Numbered from the stretch's first letter, positions 1 through 9,538 are shown. The stretch is 64,000 nucleotides of DNA from Balanoglossus misakiensis (GCA_040954595.2 CM082585.2:1860001-1924000); one strand, 5' to 3'. The notes: generated from the letters alone by a model not told the origin. Program-made: numbers and translations.

Positions 1-1099
1 CACTATCTTTTTTTTCGACAGTCTGAATGGGGGAAGTACTGAGTGGTGTGGCAAGGGGGTTAGTTAAGAACGGACCCGCTGTAGCCCCGGCTGCGACTTC
101 GTTAATGATCCAGTTGTCGACATGCGCCGAGTAATTTATAGCTGATGGGTGGTTTTTCACTGTAGAGTATGGCAATTCTGAGGCTGTATAGTAGACGGGC
201 CAACCATATTGTAGGTAATCGCAGATGATTTTGTCATCATATTGCTGCAATTCGGCTCGCCAAATTGGGATTTGAAGATTTGATGAAACGGGTATTCTGC
301 AAAATTGAGAATTTGGTAAACCTGATTCAACAACTATGTCATGAACGGTTATAACTTCTGTTAAATCAGGGGGTGACGCTTGTGGCCATGACGACGGGGG
401 ACAGACATCCCCGCCCACGGGAGTATCTGATAACTCAGAATACTGCATATCATTGCCCAGTGGATAAGTGTCTGGAACACTGTGATCAACAAGGGTGGGG
501 TTGGGAGGCCCCATATTTGGAACATTTTCCACAGTAAACATATCACTAACAAAGACATCGTGGTCATCACTGATCATACCGTCAGATGAACCATGAGCGC
601 TAATCTCACATGCAAATTCAGTGGTATCACCGACGGTATGGGCTAGTGATTCAATAGGGATTTGCTTGTCAAGATCAGTCTCAATATCAGGTTCTATCAA
701 ATCAACTGTATGAGTTTTACAAAGGTATTTGTCAACATTATCCCTGCTAACAGAGGTATCAAAACAACCTGTGTGTTCAGAGGCAACATTGGCAATGGTA
801 CATGTTACTGGCTCGTCAATCGAAAGCACTGGTTCAGAAATACTATTAGGGTTAACAATAGCATCCCGCAAAACCTCCGGGTTGCACATTGACAGGCTTC
901 TTGAAATATCAATCTCCATGTCAGTTTGTACAGAGCGATCACACTTGTGCACTGCCTGATCTGTGATGCCCATCAATGTATAAAAGTCATTGATATTACA
1001 CTCCGTGCCTGCACTTTTGACTCTATGGTTCAATTTAGGAATTAAATTGCTGTCACAGTCATGAGAGTCTTGTTTAGACTTATCTACCTCTGCTTTAAA
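1..1099 (-). pseudogene. RT N-terminal region of unit A, cut by window edge
   Basis: On the minus strand this frame opens at the junction between the first two 734-bp copies, after a TGA formed by the junction itself. It runs through the gag-like C-terminal linker into the pre-RT region (start of the segment reading TEVITVHDIVVESG) and leaves the window before the RT catalytic core. It has no ATG near its start because it is a continuation of gag displaced by the duplication. It matches the intact frame in unit C, where the same sequence is joined to gag. Whether the catalytic core of this copy is sound cannot be seen here. Confidence 0.7.
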
Positions 1100-2564
1100 T
1101 CAAGGGGTGACGCTTGTGGCCATGACGACGGGGGACAGACATCCCCGCCCACGGGAGTATCTGATAACTCAGAATACTGCATATCATTGCCCAGTGGATA
1201 AGTGTCTGGAACACTGTGATCAACAAGGGTGGGGTTGGGAGGCCCCATATTTGGAACATTTTCCACAGTAAACATATCACTAACAAAGACATCGTGGTCA
1301 TCACTGATCATACCGTCAGATGAACCATGAGCGCTAATCTCACATGCAAATTCAGTGGTATCACCGACGGTATGGGCTAGTGATTCAATAGGGATTTGCT
1401 TGTCAAGATCAGTCTCAATATCAGGTTCTATCAAATCAACTGTATGAGTTTTACAAAGGTATTTGTCAACATTATCCCTGCTAACAGAGGTATCAAAACA
1501 ACCTGTGTGTTCAGAGGCAACATTGGCAATGGTACATGTTACTGGCTCGTCAATCGAAAGCACTGGTTCAGAAATACTACTAGGGTTAACAATAGCATCC
1601 CGCAAAACCTCCGGGTTGCACATTGACAGGCTTCTTGAAATATCAATCTCCATGTCAGTTTGTACAGAGCGATCACACTTGTGCACTGCCTGATCTGTGA
1701 TGCCCATCAATGTATAAAAGTCATTGATATTACACTCCGTGCCTGCACTTTTGACTCTATGGTTCAATTTAGGAATTAAATTGCTGTCACAGTCATGAGA
1801 GTCTTGTTTAGACTTATCTACCTCTGCTTTAAATCAAGGGGTGACGCTTGTGGCCATGACGACGGGGGACAGACATCCCCGCCCACGGGAGTATCTGATA
1901 ACTCAGAATACTGCATATCATTGCCCAGTGGATAAGTGTCTGGAACACTGTGATCAACAAGGGTGGGGTTGGGAGGCCCCATATTTGGAACATTTTCCAC
2001 AGTAAACATATCACTAACAAAGACATCGTGGTCATCACTGATCATACCGTCAGATGAACCATGAGCGCTAATCTCACATGCAAATTCAGTGGTATCACCG
2101 ACGGTATGGGCTAGTGATTCAATAGGGATTTGCTTGTCAAGATCAGTCTCAATATCAGGTTCTATCAAATCAACTGTATGAGTTTTACAAAGGTATTTGT
2201 CAACATTATCCCTGCTAACAGAGGTATCAAAACAACCTGTGTGTTCAGAGGCAACATTGGCAATGGTACATGTTACTGGCTCGTCAATCGAAAGCACTGG
2301 TTCAGAAATACTACTAGGGTTAACAATAGCATCCCGCAAAACCTCCGGGTTGCACATTGACAGGCTTCTTGAAATATCAATCTCCATGTCAGTTTGTACA
2401 GAGCGATCACACTTGTGCACTGCCTGATCTGTGATGCCCATCAATGTATAAAAGTCATTGATATTACACTCCGTGCCTGCACTTTTGACTCTATGGTTCA
2501 ATTTAGGAATTAAATTGCTGTCACAGTCATGAGAGTCTTGTTTAGACTTATCTACCTCTGCTTT
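363..2564 (-). repeat. Three tandem copies of a 734-bp internal gag segment
   Basis: Copies lie at 363-1096, 1097-1830 and 1831-2564 and are nearly identical. Each codes for the region after the zinc finger, from AEVDK to SPLDL (gag residues about 391-635). Because 734 is not a multiple of 3, each junction shifts the frame and ends the upstream copy with KQR and a stop. The two junctions share the same sequence (tctgcttt joined to aaatcaagggg), so both extra copies descend from one original duplication that was later expanded. The copy nearest RT has a tcaggggg variant that is also found in unit B. Confidence 0.93.
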
Positions 2565-3734
2565 GCCAGAACTATCGGTCAACTTGTTGCTCTCTTGCTC
2601 TCTAAAGGCCTTATCCTTCCAGGGGCTGGCAATCTTGGGATGCTTGGCCAGGTTGTTACGCAACTTCATGCAGGCTTCACATATGTGTTTGAATGCGCAA
2701 TCCTCCTTCTCGCACTTGTTACTTTGGTATTTGAAACATACATTAATCTGATCCTTCTTTTTGGATTTGTCCGCTGTTTTATCCCGTCTGATCTCGCCGA
2801 TACGCGGCAGCAAATATAGCTCTCTCAGATCTGCGGTGTCATTTGCCCATGTTCTGAGTCCTGACTCCATGTCAGAGAGGAGCGCGCCCTCGAACTTCAA
2901 GATGGCGTCCCAGGGGAACAAATTGGCGTCTTTCATAAGCGACTGTAAGTGTTGTAATCGCTGCTGTTTCTCTGTGTCACTCAAAGTAGGAAGTTGCACT
3001 ATCGCGAGATTACCTTCCACAAATTCCGCCATTGACATATCATCGAATTTTGGTGGGGCGCCCGAGAATGTCCGAGCCCTGACGAACATGTGCGGCCATA
3101 GGACGTGCTGTCGCACACGATCGGTTCTGGTGTTGAACCGCATCGATTTCATTGGTACGTTACCTGCTTTGCTCTGCGCTGCTGTGTATAAACCGGACTG
3201 TGCCAGGAGTTGGTTCGGTTGGAGGTCTTCACCGCCGCCAGCGGCCCCTGTCGCTGGTAGCCACGGACTGCCTGATGGTAACGACCACTGCAATTGTGAG
3301 TCTTCTTTCGCCATCCTCTTGAGATCGGGTAGCGTGAGTTGACTCAGGTCGTGACTTCTGGGACTTCCGCTCGAAGCGGCTGGCGGGCTGCGTCGTTCCT
3401 TCTCCAGTTTCATTTCTTTTAGTTGTTTTCTTAAATTGTCTACTTCAGATTGCTCCTGCAGTCTCGCTATCTCCGCCTGCAACTTCTCTTTCTCTGACCT
3501 CACATCTTCCCCGTCAGATGAAGTGTCTTCTTCCTTGACAGGTTTGCTACATTTCCCGCCTTTCGAACGAGCTGACGCCATTGGTACTTTGGAAAGTTTG
3601 GTGGGGGGGACCATGCGAACTTTTCGACCGGTCGATGCTCTTGTCGTAGTCTTACTGCGAGTTGCAGGTCCCTTTTTGGCGACTGGACTGGGCTCTATTC
3701 CCAAATCCAGCAGCTGTTGTTCAGCGTTCTCCAT
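1818..3734 (-). CDS. gag: Gag-like protein of unit A, 638 aa
   Basis: This is a putative nucleic-acid-binding structural protein of the retrotransposon. From the N-terminus: a basic, Lys/Arg/Ser/Thr-rich tail (1-70); a charged, probably coiled-coil stretch (about 80-115, EKEKLQAEIARLQEQ); a central domain with VRARTFSGAPPKF at about 218-230; a CCCH zinc finger (C333, C341, C346, H350) followed by C352, C355 and H365; and an acidic linker up to the stop. The ATG at 3734 has A at -3 and G at +4, a good animal start context. It ends with KQR and a stop only because of the 734-bp duplication; in unit C the same frame runs on into RT. Residue 370 is Ser, while unit C has Cys. Residue 41 is Met, while B and C have Val. 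Confidence 0.8.
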   Translation of the reverse strand: MENAEQQLLDLGIEPSPVAKKGPATRSKTTTRASTGRKVRMVPPTKLSKVPMASARSKGGKCSKPVKEEDTSSDGEDVRSEKEKLQAEIARLQEQSEVDNLRKQLKEMKLEKERRSPPAASSGSPRSHDLSQLTLPDLKRMAKEDSQLQWSLPSGSPWLPATGAAGGGEDLQPNQLLAQSGLYTAAQSKAGNVPMKSMRFNTRTDRVRQHVLWPHMFVRARTFSGAPPKFDDMSMAEFVEGNLAIVQLPTLSDTEKQQRLQHLQSLMKDANLFPWDAILKFEGALLSDMESGLRTWANDTADLRELYLLPRIGEIRRDKTADKSKKKDQINVCFKYQSNKCEKEDCAFKHICEACMKLRNNLAKHPKIASPWKDKAFREQESNKLTDSSGKAEVDKSKQDSHDCDSNLIPKLNHRVKSAGTECNINDFYTLMGITDQAVHKCDRSVQTDMEIDISRSLSMCNPEVLRDAIVNPSSISEPVLSIDEPVTCTIANVASEHTGCFDTSVSRDNVDKYLCKTHTVDLIEPDIETDLDKQIPIESLAHTVGDTTEFACEISAHGSSDGMISDDHDVFVSDMFTVENVPNMGPPNPTLVDHSVPDTYPLGNDMQYSELSDTPVGGDVCPPSSWPQASPLDLKQR

Positions 3735-3913
3735 AATAACGGTGAGAAATTGAAATTGAGGCAGAGAGAGCGTGCACTGCAGGACACGCTCCGAACCCTT
3801 GAAGTGGCCGTGAGTGATGGATTATGGGATTTTTGAGGCTCGTTTGAGGTTGAGGGCGCCCCTTTTCGAGTTGCTTAATTGGGTAACATTATGCCGTTGA
3901 TCGCAATGTTACC
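3735..3913 (-). promoter_or_regulatory. 5' UTR of unit A
   Basis: This 179-bp leader lies between the element's inferred 5' end and the gag ATG. It is kept in all three units (also 9392-9570 and 14309-14487). It starts with the inverted-repeat site described separately and includes a CT-rich stretch just before the ATG. I see no clear TATA box; a promoter here is inferred only from position. Confidence 0.5.
3882..3913. repeat. Inverted-repeat site at the unit A/B junction
   Basis: GGTAACATT (3882-3890) and AATGTTACC (3905-3913) are perfect 9-bp inverted arms around a 14-bp spacer. The identical structure occurs at 9539-9570 and 14456-14487. The right-hand arm is the last sequence shared by all three units: at 14487 it meets satellite, while at 3913 and 9570 it meets the 3' UTR of the next unit. 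Its place at the exact element end suggests a recombinase binding or crossover site; that role is inferred. Confidence 0.7.
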
Positions 3914-3955
3914 TAAATTACTTGAGATCTCTCTAACACACAAACCAAGGACACA

Positions 3956-4033
3956 GGTTTGGCAGCTGAAGGCAAGAGCCATTATTTATTTACGTGAACT
4001 GGGGGCTCTTGCAGGCCCAACCACTGCCAAACC
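3956..4033 (-). promoter_or_regulatory. 3' UTR nested stem-loop with poly(A) signal
   Basis: Two perfect 9-bp inverted repeats are nested: GGTTTGGCA (3956-3964) with TGCCAAACC (4025-4033), and inside them GCAAGAGCC (3972-3980) with GGCTCTTGC (4004-4012). The inner loop holds, on the minus strand, AATAAA (3985-3990), a canonical polyadenylation signal. The whole lies between the YR stop and the element's 3' end, and an identical copy is at 9613-9690. It may act as a 3' RNA structure for processing or reverse-transcription priming; the role is inferred. Confidence 0.6.
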
Positions 4034-4065
4034 CGGTCCGCCTCTCTGCTAGTGCCACAGTAAAA

Positions 4066-5091
4066 TCAGTGTGACGCGGAGATGTCTTTAATATGCTGAC
4101 CCATTTGAAAGGACACCAGATAACGAGTCTGAAATGGAATGTTAAGATAACGGAGATACGCGCTGGATTGCCAATCCCCTTGGAGTTTGATAAGCTCCCC
4201 AGGGACCCCACTTTCGAATGCAAAGGTTGCACCCCCACGACGGAGGCTGTGACCCGAGTACATGTCAGCAGGAAAGCCTGCCCTCTGAACTAAACATTTG
4301 ATACTTTTCACCAGCCCTGAATGGGTCAAGGGGACCAATTTGCCACATTTGGGAAAAACAAATGCTGGGCTAGAGGGTGGGGCTGGGATGATCTCACACA
4401 TGTGATTGTATGCCTGTAAAGGGCACAACACCGAACCTGGAATGCGGGCAAGTGGAATAGTCAAACAGCGTTCGCGAAACTGAATGGTTTTTGACCAAGT
4501 CACGCCGATTATAAGGCCAGAATCTGAGGAAATGACTTTACCCCTACAGAGGTGTTTAGCCGGATCAAAGTCGGTTGCAGACTTCGGAACAAGATTTGAC
4601 TTGCGAAAAAAGGAGAAAAACCCTATCAAAAGGCATGCCCACAAAGTAACATCGAATGGAACAGCCACATCTAGAAGCCCGAAAAACTGTAGCAACAACT
4701 GGGGGGTGATGGGTAATTTCTGCCTCACCGGCTGGAAAGTGCTACGGGAAAGACATTTCAAAAGTAATTTGACAACATACTGATCAGCGGCCAATGGCGT
4801 GAAGCCATGGATTCTATGCAAGGTACGAATTGCGTACAAATAATTCTGAATGGTGCCAGTAGCAGTTACTGATCTTGCAAGAAACTGGATAAATCTACAC
4901 ACTGTAAGAACAGATGCTGGAACAGGAGTAAAATTGAAAAACTGACAAAACAGGAAGTAACTCTTCAACTGTGACGACAAATTCCGACGAGTTCCTTCCG
5001 CTAATGCGGACCTCATTGAGATAGCGATTTGAGCGTCTAAGGCTTGGATAGTTTGGCAGTGATCTGAAATAAAAATAAAATCAGTCACCAC
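4066..5091 (-). CDS. Tyrosine recombinase of unit B, open frame of 341 codons
   Basis: It would cut and rejoin DNA to integrate the circular retrotransposon copy. The N-terminal half resembles a SAM-like core-binding domain (about 28-120, including TRRNLSSQLKSY). Catalytic candidates, counted from the first open codon, are R163 (FFRKSN), K201, H281 and R284 (GHSLRRGG), W307 (GDW), and Y315 as the probable nucleophile (Y312 is the alternative). The open frame begins right after a stop at 5092-5094 and its first codons are GTG, so there is no ATG until 5014-5016 (codon 26). It overlaps the end of the RT-RNase H frame by 7 bp. Expression may need frameshifting, reinitiation or splicing. The frame is intact here and broken in unit C. 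Confidence 0.88.
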   Translation of the reverse strand: MVTDFIFISDHCQTIQALDAQIAISMRSALAEGTRRNLSSQLKSYFLFCQFFNFTPVPASVLTVCRFIQFLARSVTATGTIQNYLYAIRTLHRIHGFTPLAADQYVVKLLLKCLSRSTFQPVRQKLPITPQLLLQFFGLLDVAVPFDVTLWACLLIGFFSFFRKSNLVPKSATDFDPAKHLCRGKVISSDSGLIIGVTWSKTIQFRERCLTIPLARIPGSVLCPLQAYNHMCEIIPAPPSSPAFVFPKCGKLVPLTHSGLVKSIKCLVQRAGFPADMYSGHSLRRGGATFAFESGVPGELIKLQGDWQSSAYLRYLNIPFQTRYLVSFQMGQHIKDISASH

Positions 5092-7490
5092 TCATTGAGA
5101 AAGCGAATGTCATCCTCGGCGACTGGGTGCTCGGTCATTTGAGAAATATTAACAGATGATTTGAAGAGTTGCTCATAACTTGGGTCAAGATGCCAGCGAC
5201 TGAGCGCATCAGCCAGCCGGTTCTCGGTGCCTGCGATGTGCACAGCACGTAGCTCAAACTCGTGAATCGCTGCTACCAGCCATAATTCCCTCAAGCAAGA
5301 CAGCATTAGTTTATCCCTAGCTCTACCGGTATTAATGACCCAAACTGTTGCCTGGTTGTCGCAAGAGACCTGTATTTTCTTTCCAGACCATCTATCACCC
5401 CAAATTTTTGCCGCTATAGTAATAGTGAGTAATTCGAGGGCATTAATGTGAGGGTCCCCAACCTTTACAAAGTCAGGGAACTCCACGTGGAAATACTCGT
5501 TGTCGCAAAGCCCCCCTCCCCCTGTTGGGCATGCATCCGAAGAAAATATTTCATCTGGCGGGCACCAACCTGACTCTTTAATGAGAGACACCCCATTATA
5601 AACCCTAATGAAATTAATCCACCACCGTAGATCTGCCTTGAAATCACTGTTTAGATAGATATGGTAGTGATTGCGGGTGACGGTACGCAACACATCTAGC
5701 ATTCTCGCCAGGAATAGCCTACCAGGCTTGACACATTTGGCAATAAAGGAAAGCTTGCCTATGAGTGATTGCAGCTCGCGCTTAGTTGCTTTTGTTTTAG
5801 TGACCCATACACCCAGCTCTTGCTCTATTTCATTAAGCCGGTCAGGAGTAACTTCCATAGTCATTGTAAGGGAGTTCAACTGGATTCCAAGAAAAGTCAT
5901 GATTGATGACGGGGGCACCGCTTTGTGTTTGGCTTCTTGCAAACCCAGTCTATCCAGCGTGTCACCTAGCTCCGCAAATGCCTTGTGGGCTTTGTTGGAG
6001 GTCTCTGCACCACCGAAGTTGTCAAGGTAATTAACACAGTCATACCCTTTCGTGGAATAGATATAAGAAACCGCATTAGTGGTGCGCTGGCAGGCTAGCG
6101 CTGCGGTTCGCAAGCCAAATGGCAATGTAAGGTCAAAGAACAATAAATTACGCCACGTGTAGCCCAGCAAATGGTAGTCCGCTGGATCGACTGGTATTTG
6201 CCGATAAGCTCTGCTTAAATCGCGCTTAAATAGGAGGCATCCCCTGCCCTTACGGGTCATCATTGCAGTGAAATCATCAATGGAAGGATATTGAAGCTGA
6301 AAACTCTCCCCAAGATATTCCCCTTTGGGGATACCGTCATTTACTGAATGGTGGATTGGGGAACTAAGATCAAAGACTATACGCCGATTAACACTATCTT
6401 TTTTTTCGACAGTCTGAATGGGGGAAGTACTGAGTGGTGTGGCAAGGGGGTTAGTTAAGAACGGACCCGCTGTAGCCCCGGCTGCGACTTCGTTAATGAT
6501 CCAGTTGTCGACATGCGCCGAGTAATTTATAGCTGATGGGTGGTTTTTCACTGTAGAGTATGGCAATTCTGAGGCTGTATAGTAGACGGGCCAACCATAT
6601 TGTAGGTAATCGCAGATGATTTTGTCATCATATTGCTGCAATTCGGCTCGCCAAATTGGGATTTGAAGATTTGATGAAACGGGTATTCTGCAAAATTGAG
6701 AATTTGGTAAACCTGATTCAACAACTATGTCATGAACGGTTATAACTTCTGTTAAATCAGGGGGTGACGCTTGTGGCCATGACGACGGGGGACAGACATC
6801 CCCGCCCACGGGAGTATCTGATAACTCAGAATACTGCATATCATTGCCCAGTGGATAAGTGTCTGGAACACTGTGATCAACAAGGGTGGGGTTGGGAGGC
6901 CCCATATTTGGAACATTTTCCACAGTAAACATGTCACTAACAAAGACATCGTGGTCATCACTGATCATACCGTCAGATGAACCATGAGCGCTAATCTCAC
7001 ATGCAAATTCAGTGGTATCACCGACGGTATGGGCTAGTGATTCAATAGGGATTTGCTTGTCAAGATCAGTCTCAATATCAGGTTCTATCAAATCAACTGT
7101 ATGAGTTTTACAAAGGTATTTGTCAACATTATCCCTGCTAACAGAGGTATCAAAACAACCTGTGTGTTCAGAGGCAACATTGGCAATGGTACATGTTACT
7201 GGCTCGTCAATCGAAAGCACTGGTTCAGAAATACTACTAGGGTTAACAATAGCATCCCGCAAAACCTCCGGGTTGCACATTGACAGGCTTCTTGAAATAT
7301 CAATCTCCATGTCAGTTTGTACAGAGCGATCACACTTGTGCACTGCCTGATCTGTGATGCCCATCAATGTATAAAAGTCATTGATATTACACTCCGTACC
7401 TGCACTTTTGACTCTATGGTTCAATTTAGGAATTAAATTGCTGTCACAGTCATGAGAGTCTTGTTTAGACTTATCTACCTCTGCTTTAAA
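5085..7490 (-). CDS. pol: Reverse transcriptase-RNase H of unit B, RT active site YLDN
   Basis: The open frame starts at the 734-bp duplication junction (TGA at 7491-7493). Its first in-frame ATG is at 7362-7364, inside the gag-like linker. The RT core includes RRIVFDLSSP, LFKRDLSRAYRQ (first catalytic Asp) and the fingers-palm stretch before the active-site box, which reads NYLDNFGG near 6018-6030. RTs require YxDD, so the second Asp is replaced by Asn. The codon change is GAC to AAC at a CpG and fits methyl-cytosine decay. RNase H follows, with acidic residues in SSDA, NALELL, SCDNQA and RLADALSR. The frame ends LNEW with no methyltransferase domain after it. In unit C this region is continuous with gag. 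Confidence 0.87.
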   Translation of the reverse strand, partial: FKAEVDKSKQDSHDCDSNLIPKLNHRVKSAGTECNINDFYTLMGITDQAVHKCDRSVQTDMEIDISRSLSMCNPEVLRDAIVNPSSISEPVLSIDEPVTCTIANVASEHTGCFDTSVSRDNVDKYLCKTHTVDLIEPDIETDLDKQIPIESLAHTVGDTTEFACEISAHGSSDGMISDDHDVFVSDMFTVENVPNMGPPNPTLVDHSVPDTYPLGNDMQYSELSDTPVGGDVCPPSSWPQASPPDLTEVITVHDIVVESGLPNSQFCRIPVSSNLQIPIWRAELQQYDDKIICDYLQYGWPVYYTASELPYSTVKNHPSAINYSAHVDNWIINEVAAGATAGPFLTNPLATPLSTSPIQTVEKKDSVNRRIVFDLSSPIHHSVNDGIPKGEYLGESFQLQYPSIDDFTAMMTRKGRGCLLFKRDLSRAYRQIPVDPADYHLLGYTWRNLLFFDLTLPFGLRTAALACQRTTNAVSYIYSTKGYDCVNYLDNFGGAETSNKAHKAFAELGDTLDRLGLQEAKHKAVPPSSIMTFLGIQLNSLTMTMEVTPDRLNEIEQELGVWVTKTKATKRELQSLIGKLSFIAKCVKPGRLFLARMLDVLRTVTRNHYHIYLNSDFKADLRWWINFIRVYNGVSLIKESGWCPPDEIFSSDACPTGGGGLCDNEYFHVEFPDFVKVGDPHINALELLTITIAAKIWGDRWSGKKIQVSCDNQATVWVINTGRARDKLMLSCLRELWLVAAIHEFELRAVHIAGTENRLADALSRWHLDPSYEQLFKSSVNISQMTEHPVAEDDIRFLNEW

Positions 7491-8221
7491 TCAAGGGGTG
7501 ACCCTTGTGGCCATGACGACGGGGGACAGACATCCCCGCCCACGGGAGTATCTGATAACTCAGAATACTGCATATCATTGCCCAGTGGATAAGTGTCTGG
7601 AACACTGTGATCAACAAGGGTGGGGTTGGGAGGCCCCATATTTGGAACATTTTCCACAGTAAACATATCACTAACAAAGACATCGTGGTCATCACTGATC
7701 ATACCGTCAGATGAACCATGAGCGCTAATCTCACATGCAAATTCAGTGGTATCACCGACGGTATGGGCTAGTGATTCAATAGGGATTTGCTTGTCAAGAT
7801 CAGTCTCAATATCAGGTTCTATCAAATCAACTGTATGAGTTTTACAAAGGTATTTGTCAACATTATCCCTGCTAACAGAGGTATCAAAACAACCTGTATA
7901 TTCAGAGGCAACATTGGCAATGGTACATGTTACTGGCTCGTCAATCGAAAGCACTGGTTCAGAAATACTACTAGGGTTAACAATAGCATCCCGCAAAACC
8001 TCCGGGTTGCACATTGACAGGCTTCTTGAAATATCAATCTCCATGTCAGTTTGTACAGAGCGATCACACTTGTGCACTGCCTGATCTGTGATGCCCATCA
8101 ATGTATAAAAGTCATTGATATTACACTCCGTGCCTGCACTTTTGACTCTATGGTTCAATTTAGGAATTAAATTGCTGTCACAGTCATGAGAGTCTTGTTT
8201 AGACTTATCTACCTCTGCTTT
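6754..8221 (-). repeat. Two tandem copies of the 734-bp internal segment (unit B)
   Basis: Copies lie at 6754-7487 and 7488-8221. The junction is the same as in unit A. The copy nearer RT has the ggggg variant seen in unit A; the copy nearer gag has private changes (near 7899 His to Tyr, and GSPLDL in place of ASPLDL). The duplication ends the gag frame early at 7475 and strands RT behind a stop. Confidence 0.93.
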
Positions 8222-9391
8222 GCCAGAACTATCGGTCAACTTGTTGCTCTCTTGCTCTCTAAAGGCCTTATCCTTCCAGGGGCTGGCAATCTTGGGATGC
8301 TTGGCCAGGTTGTTACGCAACTTCATGCAGGCTTCACATATGTGTTTGAATGCGCAATCCTCCTTCTCGCACTTGTTACTTTGGTATTTGAAACATACAT
8401 TAATCTGATCCTTCTTTTTGGATTTGTCCGCTGTTTTATCCCGTCTGATCTCGCCGATACGCGGCAGCAAATATAGCTCTCTCAGATCTGCGGTGTCATT
8501 TGCCCATGTTCTGAGTCCTGACTCCATGTCAGAGAGGAGCGCGCCCTCGAACTTCAAGATGGCGTCCCAGGGAAACAAATTGGCGTCTTTCATAAGCGAC
8601 TGTAAGTGTTGTAATCGCTGCTGTTTCTCTGTGTCACTCAAAGTAGGAAGTTGCACTATCGCGAGATTACCTTCCACAAATTCCGCCATTGACATATCAT
8701 CGAATTTTGGTGGGGCGCCCGAGAATGTCCGAGCCCTGACGAACATGTGCGGCCATAGGACGTGCTGTCGCACACGATCGGTTCTGGTGTTGAACCGCAT
8801 CGATTTCATTGGTACGTTACCTGCTTTGCTCTGCGCTGCTGTGTATAAACCGGACTGTGCCAGGAGTTGGTTCGGTTGGAGGTCTTCACCGCCGCCAGCG
8901 GCCCCTGTCGCTGGTAGCCACGGACTGCCTGATGGTAACGACCACTGCAATTGTGAGTCTTCTTTCGCCATCCTCTTGAGATCGGGTAGCGTGAGTTGAC
9001 TCAGGTCGTGACTTCTGGGACTTCCGCTCGAAGCGGCTGGCGGGCTGCGTCGTTCCTTCTCCAGTTTCATTTCTTTTAGTTGTTTTCTTAAATTGTCTAC
9101 TTCAGATTGCTCCTGCAGTCTCGCTATCTCCGCCTGCAACTTCTCTTTCTCTGACCTCACATCTTCCCCGTCAGATGAAGTGTCTTCTTCCTTGACAGGT
9201 TTGCTACATTTCCCGCCTTTCGAACGAGCTGACGCCATTGGTACTTTGGAAAGTTTGGTGGGGGGGACCACGCGAACTTTTCGACCGGTCGATGCTCTTG
9301 TCGTAGTCTTACTGCGAGTTGCAGGTCCCTTTTTGGCGACTGGACTGGGCTCTATTCCCAAATCCAGCAGCTGTTGTTCAGCGTTCTCCAT
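7475..9391 (-). CDS. gag: Gag-like protein of unit B, 638 aa
   Basis: The domain plan is that of the unit A protein: basic tail, coiled-coil stretch at about 80-115, a gag-like central domain, and a CCCH finger (C333, C341, C346, H350) followed by C352/C355/H365. It begins at the strong-context ATG at 9391. Like unit A it has Ser at 370 where unit C has Cys, and it ends with KQR and a stop made by the duplication junction. The last 245 residues are then encoded a second time just downstream, in another frame, as the leader of the RT frame. In unit C these residues are the link between gag and RT, so this protein is probably a truncated form of a gag-pol precursor. Confidence 0.8.
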   Translation of the reverse strand: MENAEQQLLDLGIEPSPVAKKGPATRSKTTTRASTGRKVRVVPPTKLSKVPMASARSKGGKCSKPVKEEDTSSDGEDVRSEKEKLQAEIARLQEQSEVDNLRKQLKEMKLEKERRSPPAASSGSPRSHDLSQLTLPDLKRMAKEDSQLQWSLPSGSPWLPATGAAGGGEDLQPNQLLAQSGLYTAAQSKAGNVPMKSMRFNTRTDRVRQHVLWPHMFVRARTFSGAPPKFDDMSMAEFVEGNLAIVQLPTLSDTEKQQRLQHLQSLMKDANLFPWDAILKFEGALLSDMESGLRTWANDTADLRELYLLPRIGEIRRDKTADKSKKKDQINVCFKYQSNKCEKEDCAFKHICEACMKLRNNLAKHPKIASPWKDKAFREQESNKLTDSSGKAEVDKSKQDSHDCDSNLIPKLNHRVKSAGTECNINDFYTLMGITDQAVHKCDRSVQTDMEIDISRSLSMCNPEVLRDAIVNPSSISEPVLSIDEPVTCTIANVASEYTGCFDTSVSRDNVDKYLCKTHTVDLIEPDIETDLDKQIPIESLAHTVGDTTEFACEISAHGSSDGMISDDHDVFVSDMFTVENVPNMGPPNPTLVDHSVPDTYPLGNDMQYSELSDTPVGGDVCPPSSWPQGSPLDLKQR

Positions 9392-9538
9392 AATAACGGT
9401 GAGAAATTGAAATTGAGGCAGAGAGAGCGTGCACTGCAGGACACGCTCCGAACCCTTGAAGTGGCCGTGAGTGATGGATTATGGGATTTTTGAGGCTCGT
9501 TTGAGGTTGAGGGCGCCCCTTTTCGAGTTGCTTAATTG

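Larger units (their letters stand above)
1..3913 (-). mobile_element. YR retrotransposon unit A (DIRS order, Ngaro-like), 3' part outside window
   Basis: This is the downstream-most of three head-to-tail copies read on the minus strand. It holds the 5' UTR, the full gag region and the start of the RT region; the rest of RT, RNase H and YR lie beyond base 1. Bases 1-362 match 6392-6753 of unit B. It carries three tandem copies of a 734-bp internal segment, so its spacing relative to unit B is 6391 bp where B to C has fewer copies. The 5' end is placed at 3913, by comparison with 14487 where the same sequence meets satellite DNA. Confidence 0.85.

Noticed and set aside
662-3753. Plus-strand open frames over the gag region (also in units B and C)
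   Set aside because: They are antisense shadows of the minus-strand gag and gag-pol frames and repeat with them.
4484-4783. Plus-strand 99-codon frame over the recombinase (also 10140-10439)
   Set aside because: Antisense to a well supported tyrosine recombinase frame.
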